This document shows positions 54,048 to 63,543 of a stretch of DNA of 64,000 nt, piece by piece (within the stretch, counting starts at the first letter, position 1; every line of letters starts with the position of its first letter). The stretch is from Crateriforma sp964453205 (GTDB lineage: Bacteria > Planctomycetota > Planctomycetia > Pirellulales > Pirellulaceae): contig CAYVRC010000001.1 in assembly GCA_964453205.1 (NCBI GenBank), forward strand, positions 1 to 64,000, written 5' to 3'. Under the pieces are notes generated by a model. It ran no database searches. It was not told where the DNA came from and saw only the letters and a list, made by a program, of their open reading frames with translations. The translations under genes were made by a program, and so were the position numbers.

Positions 54048-55205
54048 TCAGCGCCGTTGAACGTACAGCTTGACGTTGTGCGTCGCGCGGCCGCCGGCGA
54101 CGATGTCGGGAAAACCGTCACCGGTCAAGTCTTCGACGACCAAATCTTCGCAAGCCATGGTGCCGGCATCCACGACGTGTTTTGTCCACTCGCGACCGTC
54201 GGCTGAATCGGCCTGATAGACGATCACGCCAAAGGTCTCCGGCGTGTCACTGTGGCCGAACACGATGTCATCGTCGCCGTCACCGTCCATGTCGGCAGGC
54301 CAGATGGCGTGACCACGCACGAAACCGGTGTCCACGACGTGTCGCTGCCATCGATCGGTCGCCGTGGCCGGTTCGACGTAGACGGCAAGGGTGTGTCCGT
54401 GCATCGGTTCGACCGTCGCGATGAAACGCTTACCGTCGGACAATTGCCCGACTTTGATTTCGCCCGCACCGCTGTCGTCAGGTTGGTCGGCCGACATGCC
54501 ATCGCCCAGCTTGATCTGCTGCCAATCCTGCCCCGCTCGGCGGATCAAGTTCACGCCTTCGCGACTGGCGGTCAGCGTGTCGACGATCTTGTCACCATCC
54601 AGATCGATGTGAAAGTGATTGTGCATCCGGTTCAAATCATCACTCAACACCGTCGTCGGCCATCGGTCATCGGCGGGGTCCTCGGGGATTTCAAAAGCGG
54701 TCAAACGGACGCCGTTTCCCGAGGTGGCATTGAGCGGCGATACGACCAGTTGCGGCGTGCCCTTGCCGAGCACGTCGGCGAACCGCATCCGATGCGTCCA
54801 AGGTTCTTCGCCGATGAAATGAACGTTCCACGGATCATCGAGTGAAGATCCTCGCGACAGCCAGTGGATCGTGCCCTTTTTCGTCCAGCCGGCACCGAGC
54901 GCAAAATCGATGTTTCCGTCGCCATCGATGTCATGCGCGGCGATGCAAACGTTGTCGGTCGGCGTCGCCCCGTCGATGATGGTGTGAGAGGTCCAGGTCG
55001 GGCTTTCGAACCACAGCACTCGGCTTTCCGTGACCGCGACAATATCGTTTTCGCCGTCGCCGTTGACGTCCGCGATCGTGACGGCGTAACAGACCTTGCC
55101 GACATCACCGTCGATCGTCACGGCATCAAAGCTCGGAAACGAATCGGCGGCGCAAAGCGGTCTCGAAACGGACAGCAGAAACAGAAAGAGCATGGGGAGA
55201 CGCAT
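54048..55205 (-). CDS. Secreted FG-GAP/VCBS repeat beta-propeller protein
   Basis: 385 aa from the ATG at 55205; the frame extends upstream to 55478, but a signal peptide starts here (MLFLFLLSVSRPLCAA). At least five repeats with calcium-binding Asp-rich loops are visible: DVNGDGENDIV, DIDGDGNIDF, DLDGDKIVDT, DMDGDGDDDIV and DLTGDGFPDIV. They would form a beta-propeller. Such proteins in planctomycetes are extracellular and usually of unknown function, possibly binding carbohydrate or protein. There is no enzymatic motif. It is divergent from the ECF sigma factor gene. Confidence 0.88.
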   Translation of the reverse strand: MRLPMLFLFLLSVSRPLCAADSFPSFDAVTIDGDVGKVCYAVTIADVNGDGENDIVAVTESRVLWFESPTWTSHTIIDGATPTDNVCIAAHDIDGDGNIDFALGAGWTKKGTIHWLSRGSSLDDPWNVHFIGEEPWTHRMRFADVLGKGTPQLVVSPLNATSGNGVRLTAFEIPEDPADDRWPTTVLSDDLNRMHNHFHIDLDGDKIVDTLTASREGVNLIRRAGQDWQQIKLGDGMSADQPDDSGAGEIKVGQLSDGKRFIATVEPMHGHTLAVYVEPATATDRWQRHVVDTGFVRGHAIWPADMDGDGDDDIVFGHSDTPETFGVIVYQADSADGREWTKHVVDAGTMACEDLVVEDLTGDGFPDIVAGGRATHNVKLYVQRR

Positions 55206-55347
55206 GGGATCGGTGTCGTTGGAGGGAATGGAGGGCGGAGACAGACACGACCAATTTACCAATGATCGCCCCACGAAGGTGGGTTCGGGTGGACGGCACC
55301 CGGCCGGACCTACCCCGATTCTTCGTGACGCGTGTAGAATCGGAGGC

Positions 55348-56058
55348 ATGAGCCAAGGAGAAAACGAAACGCCCGAAGGAGAGCCCCTTTCAGCGGCCGA
55401 CGTTGCGTCGGGCGAAGGGCAGCAAGACGTCACCGCCATCATCAAACGGGTCGAGGCGGGCGACGAAGATGCGTCCACCGAACTCTGGAACCTCTGTTTC
55501 CCCAGGCTACTGAACTACTGTCGAAACAAATTGCCCGATCACATGCGGCGGATCCTTGACGAGGAGGACGTCGCCCTGTCCGCTTTCAAGAGCTTCTGCA
55601 TCGGGGCCGGAAACGGAGCGTTCGGCGACATCAAGGGCCGTGACGAACTGTGGCGACTGCTGTTCTGCATCGCCGGTCGAAAAGCCAGCGGATATCTTCG
55701 GCATCAAACACGGCAAAAAAGAGGTGGCGGGCAAGTCAGCGGAGAGTCCATATTCTTATCGGGAGATCGCCCTTCGTCCGTCGACGGGATCGAACAGATT
55801 GCCGACACGGCCCAATCTCCTGCTTCGATGGCTCAATTCGCTAACGACTGCCAAAAGTTGTTCGACATGCTCGACGATAACAATCTTCAAACCATCGCGT
55901 TGTTGCGTATCGAGGGCCACAGCGTCGACGAAATTGCTGATCGCGTCGGCTGTGCGAAACGCACGGTCGAACGTCGATTGAATCTGATTCGCGAGATCTG
56001 GAAATCGGTCGACAATGACGAGTCCGATCAACCGACGGCGTCCGACAAGGACACCTAG
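55348..56058 (+). CDS. ECF RNA polymerase sigma factor (PF07638 type)
   Basis: 236 aa from the ATG at 55348, which follows a GGAGG element. Region 2 is around 33-120 (VEAGDEDASTELWNLCFPRL; ILDEEDVALSAFKSFC; WRLLFCIAGRKASGYLRHQT), and region 4 is at about 175-220 (LQTIALLRIEGHSVDEIADR; CAKRTVERRLNLIREIW). It belongs to the planctomycetal ECF group usually encoded just upstream of Ser/Thr kinases. Here the downstream kinase gene, 27 bp away, is broken, so the sigma factor may have lost its regulator or be controlled by another kinase. Confidence 0.93.
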   Translation: MSQGENETPEGEPLSAADVASGEGQQDVTAIIKRVEAGDEDASTELWNLCFPRLLNYCRNKLPDHMRRILDEEDVALSAFKSFCIGAGNGAFGDIKGRDELWRLLFCIAGRKASGYLRHQTRQKRGGGQVSGESIFLSGDRPSSVDGIEQIADTAQSPASMAQFANDCQKLFDMLDDNNLQTIALLRIEGHSVDEIADRVGCAKRTVERRLNLIREIWKSVDNDESDQPTASDKDT

Positions 56059-56085
56059 CCGAACGGCGGGTGTTGATGTGGAACG

Positions 56086-57548
56086 ATGAACCCACGGCGA
56101 TCCGACGTCACCCTATCGCTTGCCGAGCTGCGTCAAATCGAATCGATCTGCACTCAATTCGAGGAAGCCGCCGAACAAGGGGGCCATCACGATTTTCTAC
56201 CTTGGCTGACCGAAGTCGCACCCGATTTGCGGGGCAATCTCGTACGCGAACTGCTGGCGATCGACGTCGAACTGCGACTTCGATGCGGGCAAAATGTCGA
56301 TTCGGATGACTACCTGGACCGATTACACCATGCGGGGCTGGATTGGAGCCTGGAGGACGTTCAAGACGTGCTTCACGGCGCACCGATAAACGATGAATCA
56401 TTGTCCGAAGCAACGCCACCGGCTTCCTCTCGCTTCGAATTCAACGAGGTCATTGGTCGCGGAGGAATCGGCGAGGTCTGGCGAGTCTTTGATGCACACA
56501 GCCAACGCCCGTTTGCGATCAAGCTGTTGCGTCATCGCTATGCCAACGATACCTCGGCGAGAAAACGCTTCGAACAGGAAGCCTTGCTGACCGGGTCGCT
56601 CCAACATCCCGGCATTCTTCCCGTCTACGACCACGGCGTGTTGACCGATGACGTTCCTTACTTTGCCATGAAGTTGGTCGATGGTCGAACGTTTGCGGCA
56701 ATTTTGCATGAAAACCGATCGTCGAGGGCAGGATCCGACGCACTCTGGGCGACACCCACCGGTGGCTCGGTCCACCAGATGAATCCGAGACGCAACTACG
56801 TGCCTCACTGGCCGCTTTCCGAAAGGCCACCCCCGTCGATGAAGATGAAATTCTAAAGACGATGGATCGGCTATCCGGTGTGCTGCGTTCGCGGGGACAC
56901 GCCGAAGATCTGCCCGAAGCCGCGCAGCTTCGACGCGAAGTCCTCCGATATCGCGTCGATACCTTCGGACTCACGCATCCGGAAACGCTGCGAGCGATGA
57001 ACAACTTGGGCACCGTGCTGATGGAACAAGAAGACTGGGCGGAAGCCGAAATCGCATTCAAGAACGTCATCCCGATGTTCGCAACAAGAAATGACGAGTT
57101 CGGATTCGGGAACCCGACGGTACTGCTCGGTGCCCTCCTTACCGAACAGCAAAGATACGACGAAGCGGAAGATTTTTTCCGCAAAGGGATCGCTTGGCGA
57201 GAGTCCTTTTTCGGCAAGGAACATCCGTTGACACTTTCAGCCATTCGGAAATGCACGCGAATGCTGGTGGAATCCGAATCCTATGATTCCGCCCTGCCGA
57301 TGCTCGAAGACTGCTCGGACAGACACAACAAGGCAGCCGGTTCCGCCGCAGGCGCGACTTTCGGGGTTCGACAATCTTTCTCGCGAACTCTGATCGGACT
57401 CGGGCGTTTGGACGCGGCGGAATCGTTCCTACAAGAGACCGCCACACTGATGCGAACGAATAGAGGCGTCAGGCATCCCTATACCCGGACGGCCGCGAAG
57501 CAACTCGACGACTTCCGCCGAAACAACGACCTCTCGGGCGACGAATGA
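56086..57548 (+). pseudogene. Ser/Thr kinase-TPR gene with internal deletion and frameshift
   Basis: Two frames together look like one decayed gene. Frame one (ATG 56086, stop 56854-56856) encodes an N-terminal helical part and the kinase N-lobe: GRGGIGEVW glycine loop, AIKLL lysine, and the hinge MKLVDGRTFAAILHENR. It then loses similarity; the catalytic loop, DFG and everything after are absent. Frame two continues to 57548 and encodes TPR repeats (HPETLRAMNNLGTVLMEQED; WAEAEIAFKNVIPMF; YDEAEDFFRKGIAW). Frame two still reads as coding upstream of its first ATG (56862), back to about 56720 (GDTHRWLGPPDESETQLR), which places the junction near 56700-56730. The simplest reading is a deletion joining the N-lobe to the TPR part out of frame. 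The TPR half could still be expressed from 56862. Confidence 0.8.
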
Positions 57549-57686
57549 ATGCCGATGGCATGACCATCCCGAACAGTTCCCCAGCGTCGGTAGAATCGCA
57601 AGCCGGCCTTGGTCGTTTCTAGGTTCGAATGAACCCAGACGGCAACTGACGCGGCGAAGCAGGAAGCATCAATGCGAACGGGCGTC

Positions 57687-58424
57687 TCATTCGGACAGTT
57701 TTCCCATCGCCGGCAGAAGCTCGCGATAGAAGTCGTGCCGAGGACGGTGCCCACAAGAGTCGTATCGCAACACAAAATCCCGATCGATCAGTTGAAAGCC
57801 CGGGATCATCGCATGGGTTACAGGTCCGATCAATTCACTTGTCCCCTGCAGGACAATTTCGCCACGTTTCCGATCCATCTGAAAGTGGCTCGCCCACGCC
57901 GCGACCTCGGACGGTGTCGGCGGTTTCATGTCCGCGCCGTAGACCAGCAATTGCACGAAAACGACGTCACGCCCGAGTTCGACCTGGGCGAATCGGCGTG
58001 CGTACTGTTTCACGGATTCCAGCCCGGGCTGGGGCTTGAAACCGCCGAAGCCGCCCCATTCATTTCCGCCCGCAAACCCCTGACAGCCCGGACAGGAGAC
58101 CGCCGCGAATTCGATCAACAGGGGACGACCGGCGAAATCCGAAAGTTTCACAACACGGCCCTCTTGATCTCGCAATTTCAGCTCGGGAAAACGCTGATTC
58201 AAAACGGGCGGCCAGGATTCGATGGCGGGCGCGACAACGTCCGCGATCGGATTCGACTCCACAACAGCGGTACCGCCAAACTTTTCCATCGCCGGACGAC
58301 TGGTGGTCTTCACCAGCTCGATCGAACGCATGGTGATCTGATCCATCCGTTCGGGTTGCGTCCAGGCAAAGACGGCCGCGAAGGCGGTGATAGCGACAAC
58401 AGCAAAAATCAGGATTCGTGACAC
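57687..58424 (-). CDS. Membrane-anchored thioredoxin-like protein
   Basis: 245 aa from a GTG at 58424, chosen because GAGGAA lies 8 nt upstream and the product then opens with a signal anchor (ILIFAVVAITAFAAVFA). The frame is open further upstream without a better start. The thioredoxin fold at about 75-235 shows LLIEFAAVSCPGCQGF with the CPGC pair Cys111 and Cys114. A Gly-rich insertion (GGNEWGGFGGFKPQPG) follows the active site. The fold ends with the cis-Pro region (GPVTHAMIPGFQLIDRDFVL). It probably acts as a periplasmic disulfide reductase or peroxiredoxin-like protein; the partner is not evident. Confidence 0.8.
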   Translation of the reverse strand: MSRILIFAVVAITAFAAVFAWTQPERMDQITMRSIELVKTTSRPAMEKFGGTAVVESNPIADVVAPAIESWPPVLNQRFPELKLRDQEGRVVKLSDFAGRPLLIEFAAVSCPGCQGFAGGNEWGGFGGFKPQPGLESVKQYARRFAQVELGRDVVFVQLLVYGADMKPPTPSEVAAWASHFQMDRKRGEIVLQGTSELIGPVTHAMIPGFQLIDRDFVLRYDSCGHRPRHDFYRELLPAMGKLSE

Positions 58425-58768
58425 GATCAGTTCCTCGACACCCTCGGCGTTCAATGGCAAGCACCCCAAAACGTAGGCCGAAATCCGAATGGTTTTGCGC
58501 ACTTCTTCCGAGTCATCGAAATCGAATCCCACCACCGCGTCGACCGCGGCGATCCTGGGCGTTGGTCAGGTCGTGACGATTATGACGACCAAGATTCGGA
58601 TTGTTCCGAACTTTCCGCTCGCAAACGAGATGTCGAATGCCGGGGGTCCGATGAAGAAAACGATTGCGGATGTTCGATCGCTTCAGCGGAGCATCGCCGA
58701 CAGGGCGGCTTGATGTCAGAACATTCCGCTTGGAGATCTTGTAGCGATCCCAACGGCTGGAACAATTT
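58425..58768. other. Intergenic region between thioredoxin and caspase-like/vWA genes
   Basis: 344 bp. It must hold promoters for both divergent genes. The thioredoxin frame stays open for another 37 codons, but the ribosome site favours 58424. Nothing else recognisable. Confidence 0.5.
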
Positions 58769-61700
58769 ATGAAACTGTCGCAGCGGTCACCATCAACGGG
58801 CAAGCCCAACCACGCTCCGGTGCCGACGTCGAATGGTGCAAGACCGCGCCGCGCATGGTCATCCGGTCTCGCCCTGACGGTGGGTTTGATCGGTGTCTTT
58901 GTGCTCTGCGGGTTTTTCTTTTCACTCGTACTGGCCCGTCCGGTGCGGACGCCAATCATCACTCTGACGGGAACCTACGGTTCGAACTGGGACGTGAACC
59001 CTTGGGTCGGGGAAGATCTCAAGACACTCGAAACGTTGACCGACGGCACGTTTGTCAGCCATCCGTTGCCCGGATTGAACCGCATGGCAGCCGGGTTTTG
59101 GGATCGAGGCGACGACGTTTTGCGACGCGCCGTAGATTCTTGTCCGAGACACACCCCCATCATGATCTACGTGAATCTTCACGGTGCTGTGGATGACTCC
59201 GGACGCCCGTGCTTGATTCCGCCCGGCGCATCCGTGTCTGACTCGTCGACTTGGTTTCCGATTCACCATTTGATCGAACGTGTCATCCGCGTTCAGAACG
59301 CGAGCGATGATCATCCGATCGTCCTGATTCTTGAATGCGGGCGTCTGCGATCGTATTGGCCCGCGGGGATCATTGAAAACCGGTTCGACGAGCGATTGTC
59401 GTCGCTCGTCGAAGATCACAAACGGAAGTACCCTTCGAGTCAGTTGACGGTACTGTCATCCTCGCGTCTCGGGCAACGCAGCCTAGCGACACGACGAGGT
59501 GACGGTGACGTCTTCACTCGCTTCGTTGCCGACGGGTTAGCCGGTGCCGCGGACGGCTCAGGATCCGACAAGACCGACGGATGGGTCGACTCGGACGAAC
59601 TGCATCGTTTCGTCGACTCGCGTCTGCGTTGCTGGAGTTCTCACCATCGTGGCGTGCTGCAAAGCCCAGGTCTGCATCGGACCCATCGGTCGACTCCGAT
59701 CAAGATAGCACGAGTCGGTCGAAGCGCGAAAAGACGTCAAGTGGAGATGACTTCGGCACCAGAACAACGCGAAATCGATCGGCTTTTGGACGTCAGCCGA
59801 CAGCTCGCCGGTCTGCAGCACCGCGGCGCCGCGGAGATCAATCCTCATGCGTGGTCGCTACTTCAATCGACTCTTCACGCAACGACACAATCGACGTTCG
59901 GCGGCCTGGCGGTTCGACAATCCGTCGATCGTCTTTACAGCCAAATGAACCGTCAGATGCAAAACCTTGCCCAACAGATCGGCTCGCGAAACGGCAATTC
60001 TGACACGACGATCGATCTTCGCATGCATCGATCGGCGGCCGTTATTTGGGAGACCATCGCCGCACAGCCGAGCTTGGAAACCGCCCGAGACGCCGTTCGC
60101 GACCTGAAGCCGGAAGAACCGTCGCCCGTGCCGATGCTGCACGCCCTTTTGGCGGAGGTCGATTTGCCCTTCTGGAAAAGTCCGCATCAGATCCGACAAA
60201 CCGCACAGACGCAGGCGACATGGTTCCGCTGCGTCGCGGAACTCCCCGACGATCTCTTTCCCTCAGCCACCCGGATCACCCTCACGATCGACGCGACGAG
60301 ACGCGAACTGGCTGACCTGATTCTGGCAAGCCGCGACGAGGTTTCACCACTCGACGGAGCCAAACTTCAGCTTCTTCAGTCGCGGGTCAACGATCAGTGT
60401 GAACGACTAAGACAATTGGCGGCGGCATTCAAAGTCCAAGCAAGATCGTTTGCCGAACTTCCCCGCCTGGGCCCTTGGATCGATCAAGCATGGATCGAAA
60501 CCGAAACGTCGACGGAGGAACAGGCCGTGGGGCTTCGGGCCATCGAGAACCTCACTCTCGCGCTGGCGGATTTTGACGACGCGACGTCCCCGTGGGACGA
60601 GGCGATGCAGGCCAGGATCACGCTCGCCTCCGAACGGGCTTCGAGCCATTTGGACAAATGGAACGAGCTGCGAATCGCCGCGTTGCAGGTCAAAGGCGGT
60701 CCGATGCACCATCCCTCGGGAAAAACCGCCGGATCGCTCGCCCAGGCTCTTCATTGCCGACTTCCGATCACGCCGCTGACCCCAATCATCGAAGCCGAAC
60801 AATCGTTGCGGCAATGGGATGCCGATCTGGAACAGACATTCGAGGCCCGTCGTGTTGAACAGGACATCGCCGATACCGTATCCGACGATTGCGTCGCCGG
60901 CGACTTCGGAAACAGGTGCCTTGCGACGTTACTCGCGACGGACCGGAGTGAAATCAACGCTCCTTTGGTGCGTCGCAAAATAAGCGAATTCACGTCGGCC
61001 GAAAGCCGTGATTCACCGCATCCGAATTGGCGACGCGGCGTCGGCTTGACCGTTGATGTGCGATTTGATTCGATCGTGCTGCGATTCATGCAACGGAAAC
61101 GAAAGCAACGGTTGATCACGACTGCGAATCGGATGCTAGATGATTTCTGGTACGCCCCACCGCACGACGGCGTTCCCTACTTCGCAGATACGGCCAAGCG
61201 TCTGATCGACGTCGCCGATCTGTCGGCTCAAGGTTCGGCCGATTGGACGGCCGAGAAAGCAGACTTGGTTCGCTTGCTGAATTCGCGCAGCGTCGCTGCC
61301 CATTCGGGACTCAGACTACGTGCGTCGATCCAACCCGGATTTGAAGAATCGACCGAACGGGCCGTCACAGTACAAATCAAAGCCGATGAACAACATCACC
61401 TTTTGCCCGTCGGGACGGGTGTCGTTTCGATTAACAGTTCGACGCCGACCGGAGCTTCACGGCCGATCCGGCTTGACCCCGAATCTCTCGCCGCGAGCTC
61501 GCAAGAAATCACGATGGCTTCGCGATTCGACGGGGAGGCCGTCGCCAAAGTCGCGTTCCGCGGACATACCTTTCTTTGCCCCGTCGGTGGGTCGACGACT
61601 GCGGCGGGGGTTTCCGTCGAGCCCACCAGATCGAGAAATTCCGCGCAGTTAACGATTCAACGTGCAATGGAGGCTCGAAACGCGATTTGCTTTGTGCTGG

Positions 61701-63373
61701 ACTGTTCGGCGTCGATGCACGAATCGACGCCGAACGAAATGGCCTGGGACGCGGCGAAAGTTTCCTCATTCGGTGCAAAAAAAGCGACGAAGTTGGACGC
61801 GGCTCGAGCAGCCTTGATGGAGATGCTACGCCGTTTGCAACCGACGGAAACCGAAATCGGACTTGTCTTGTACGGACATCGGATGGCAATCGGCGCCGAA
61901 TCGCAAGGTCCGCTGCTTCAGAAACGATACTACAACCGATTCCCGTTCCCTCCAACGTTGCAGCCATACGAGGACGTCGAACTTGTGTTACCGACGGGTC
62001 GCTTCGACGGGACTCAAATCGATGCTGTCCATCAGCGATTGGATGCGACGGTTCCTTGGGGACAAACACCGCTGCATCTGGCGATTCATCTCGCGATGAA
62101 TGACATGGCCGGTCGCGGTACCGACATCACAAAAGACGTCATCGTGATTACCGATGGGCAGAACTACCAGTTCAATCCTTCTGCTGACGCGGTCATACCC
62201 TTGGACCGATTGGTAGCGACGGCAAAGTCGGAGCAGATTCGCGTGCACATCATTGGGTTCGGCTTACCCGACGCGGAGGCAGTCACCGCGATCAAGCAAT
62301 TCGAGCGAATCGCTGAAGGCAGTGGCGGCAAGACCTATCATGAGGTCGACGAAGCAACAGATCTGCTTCGGGAGCTGGAAGGTTTCGACGACACGGGGGC
62401 CTTCAGCATTCGGGTCGCAGGATCCGAGGTTTCATCACCTCTCTTTGGTCAAGTCGCGACCATTCCCGACGTGATCGCTGACAATACTGAGTTGGAGATC
62501 GTCGTCGCCGGGCAAAAGCATGTCGTGCCGATCTGCCCGGGCAATCATCTGAAATTTGCGGTGGACGAAACCGGACGTTCACTTACTTCGATTCCGTATC
62601 GGGCAGGTGTTCCGCAGTATGTGTCGTTATCAACAACTTCCGGATCACTGGTATCGGCCCGCCTCGCCCTCCATCGTACCAATCGGATCGGCGATGACCT
62701 CAAGATTCGATTCTCGATTCAAGGGTCAAACGGGCTCGTTCCGCCACGCCCCGAGTTCATGTGGTTCGAAGTCAATTGCGAAGATGCGGACGGCAAAACG
62801 TCTCGCATCTATCGGACGTCTCAGGTGCAATGGGTTGATCACACCTCATGTCCGGTGGGTGAGATTCGATGTCTTCGATGGCCGGCAGAAGCCACGGAGT
62901 TCTCGTTTCGAGCGTGGTGCTGCAAGACGAAACCACAGGGTCAGACCGTGCGATTGCATGTCACGGCGAGTGAAGCGGAAGCTCTTCCGGGGCATCCGGG
63001 AGTGACCTATGAACTCCGGCACACGGACCGGGAGACGCGTTTGACGTTGCGATACGACGCAAGCGATCGCGTCCACGAGAAGATCCCAGGACCGAATCGG
63101 ACGGTGAGGTCCGGTCGGCTGGCCGTCCAGTTGAATGAAGCGTCAAAGCACGGGTCCACTCAATGGTATGACGACGACCGCCACATGAGCGTCCATTCTT
63201 TCACGCGAAGTCACGATATTTCACGTGACAACGCGAGTCATTCCGTGGTGGATTCTGTTCGGGGGGCCGACGAGGCGGTCAGCTTTTGGATCGGCAGCGA
63301 AAGTGAGATCAAGGACGCCTCAGCGTCAACAGACGGTCCGCTCCGTCAAAGTGTGCGAAGCATGAGGTTGTAG
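58769..63373 (+). CDS. Large membrane protein: caspase-like domain plus vWA domain
   Basis: 1534 aa. A cytoplasmic basic tail (1-30) precedes one transmembrane helix at about 31-56 (WSSGLALTVGLIGVFVLCGF). Residues about 60-290 resemble a caspase-like (C14) fold: the His138 segment IMIYVNLHGAVDD followed by PCLIPPGA, and the Cys190 segment IVLILECGRLRSYW, in the usual order and spacing. A long helical region (about 330-830) follows. The vWA domain (about 970-1160) has a complete MIDAS: D978-C-S-A-S982, Thr1100 and Asp1129 in ITDGQN. The C-terminal 370 residues are beta-rich. The likely cell side of the domains depends on helix orientation, which is uncertain. A peptidase role is an inference; LECGR differs from the common DACR form. 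Overlaps a transposase remnant at its 3' end. Confidence 0.8.
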   Translation: MKLSQRSPSTGKPNHAPVPTSNGARPRRAWSSGLALTVGLIGVFVLCGFFFSLVLARPVRTPIITLTGTYGSNWDVNPWVGEDLKTLETLTDGTFVSHPLPGLNRMAAGFWDRGDDVLRRAVDSCPRHTPIMIYVNLHGAVDDSGRPCLIPPGASVSDSSTWFPIHHLIERVIRVQNASDDHPIVLILECGRLRSYWPAGIIENRFDERLSSLVEDHKRKYPSSQLTVLSSSRLGQRSLATRRGDGDVFTRFVADGLAGAADGSGSDKTDGWVDSDELHRFVDSRLRCWSSHHRGVLQSPGLHRTHRSTPIKIARVGRSAKRRQVEMTSAPEQREIDRLLDVSRQLAGLQHRGAAEINPHAWSLLQSTLHATTQSTFGGLAVRQSVDRLYSQMNRQMQNLAQQIGSRNGNSDTTIDLRMHRSAAVIWETIAAQPSLETARDAVRDLKPEEPSPVPMLHALLAEVDLPFWKSPHQIRQTAQTQATWFRCVAELPDDLFPSATRITLTIDATRRELADLILASRDEVSPLDGAKLQLLQSRVNDQCERLRQLAAAFKVQARSFAELPRLGPWIDQAWIETETSTEEQAVGLRAIENLTLALADFDDATSPWDEAMQARITLASERASSHLDKWNELRIAALQVKGGPMHHPSGKTAGSLAQALHCRLPITPLTPIIEAEQSLRQWDADLEQTFEARRVEQDIADTVSDDCVAGDFGNRCLATLLATDRSEINAPLVRRKISEFTSAESRDSPHPNWRRGVGLTVDVRFDSIVLRFMQRKRKQRLITTANRMLDDFWYAPPHDGVPYFADTAKRLIDVADLSAQGSADWTAEKADLVRLLNSRSVAAHSGLRLRASIQPGFEESTERAVTVQIKADEQHHLLPVGTGVVSINSSTPTGASRPIRLDPESLAASSQEITMASRFDGEAVAKVAFRGHTFLCPVGGSTTAAGVSVEPTRSRNSAQLTIQRAMEARNAICFVLDCSASMHESTPNEMAWDAAKVSSFGAKKATKLDAARAALMEMLRRLQPTETEIGLVLYGHRMAIGAESQGPLLQKRYYNRFPFPPTLQPYEDVELVLPTGRFDGTQIDAVHQRLDATVPWGQTPLHLAIHLAMNDMAGRGTDITKDVIVITDGQNYQFNPSADAVIPLDRLVATAKSEQIRVHIIGFGLPDAEAVTAIKQFERIAEGSGGKTYHEVDEATDLLRELEGFDDTGAFSIRVAGSEVSSPLFGQVATIPDVIADNTELEIVVAGQKHVVPICPGNHLKFAVDETGRSLTSIPYRAGVPQYVSLSTTSGSLVSARLALHRTNRIGDDLKIRFSIQGSNGLVPPRPEFMWFEVNCEDADGKTSRIYRTSQVQWVDHTSCPVGEIRCLRWPAEATEFSFRAWCCKTKPQGQTVRLHVTASEAEALPGHPGVTYELRHTDRETRLTLRYDASDRVHEKIPGPNRTVRSGRLAVQLNEASKHGSTQWYDDDRHMSVHSFTRSHDISRDNASHSVVDSVRGADEAVSFWIGSESEIKDASASTDGPLRQSVRSMRL

Positions 63374-63543
63374 TTCTTGTGTCGCTTCTTCAACACTCGC
63401 GGTTCCAAACGTCCCGGAAGATCACCGACGGTGCATTTCAATATTTGCTTCAGTTGACACACGCAGTAGTTGAGTACGGATCCTGCCGCCATGAGTCCGC
63501 TGGCCATCAAGCCGTGTTGATTCGTTCTCGCGACGCTAGTCAT
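63346..63543 (-). pseudogene. Transposase C-terminal remnant (IS4-like)
   Basis: 65 codons. The last about 30 residues, GDLPGRLEPRVLKKRHKNYN then LMLRTL, resemble the end of IS4-family transposases, where a PGRxEPRxxKRRPKxYxLM segment is typical. Upstream the similarity ends, and no DDE catalytic part is present. It overlaps the last codons of the caspase-like/vWA gene on the other strand and touches the HEAT-repeat gene, so it marks an old insertion or rearrangement between them. Confidence 0.5.
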
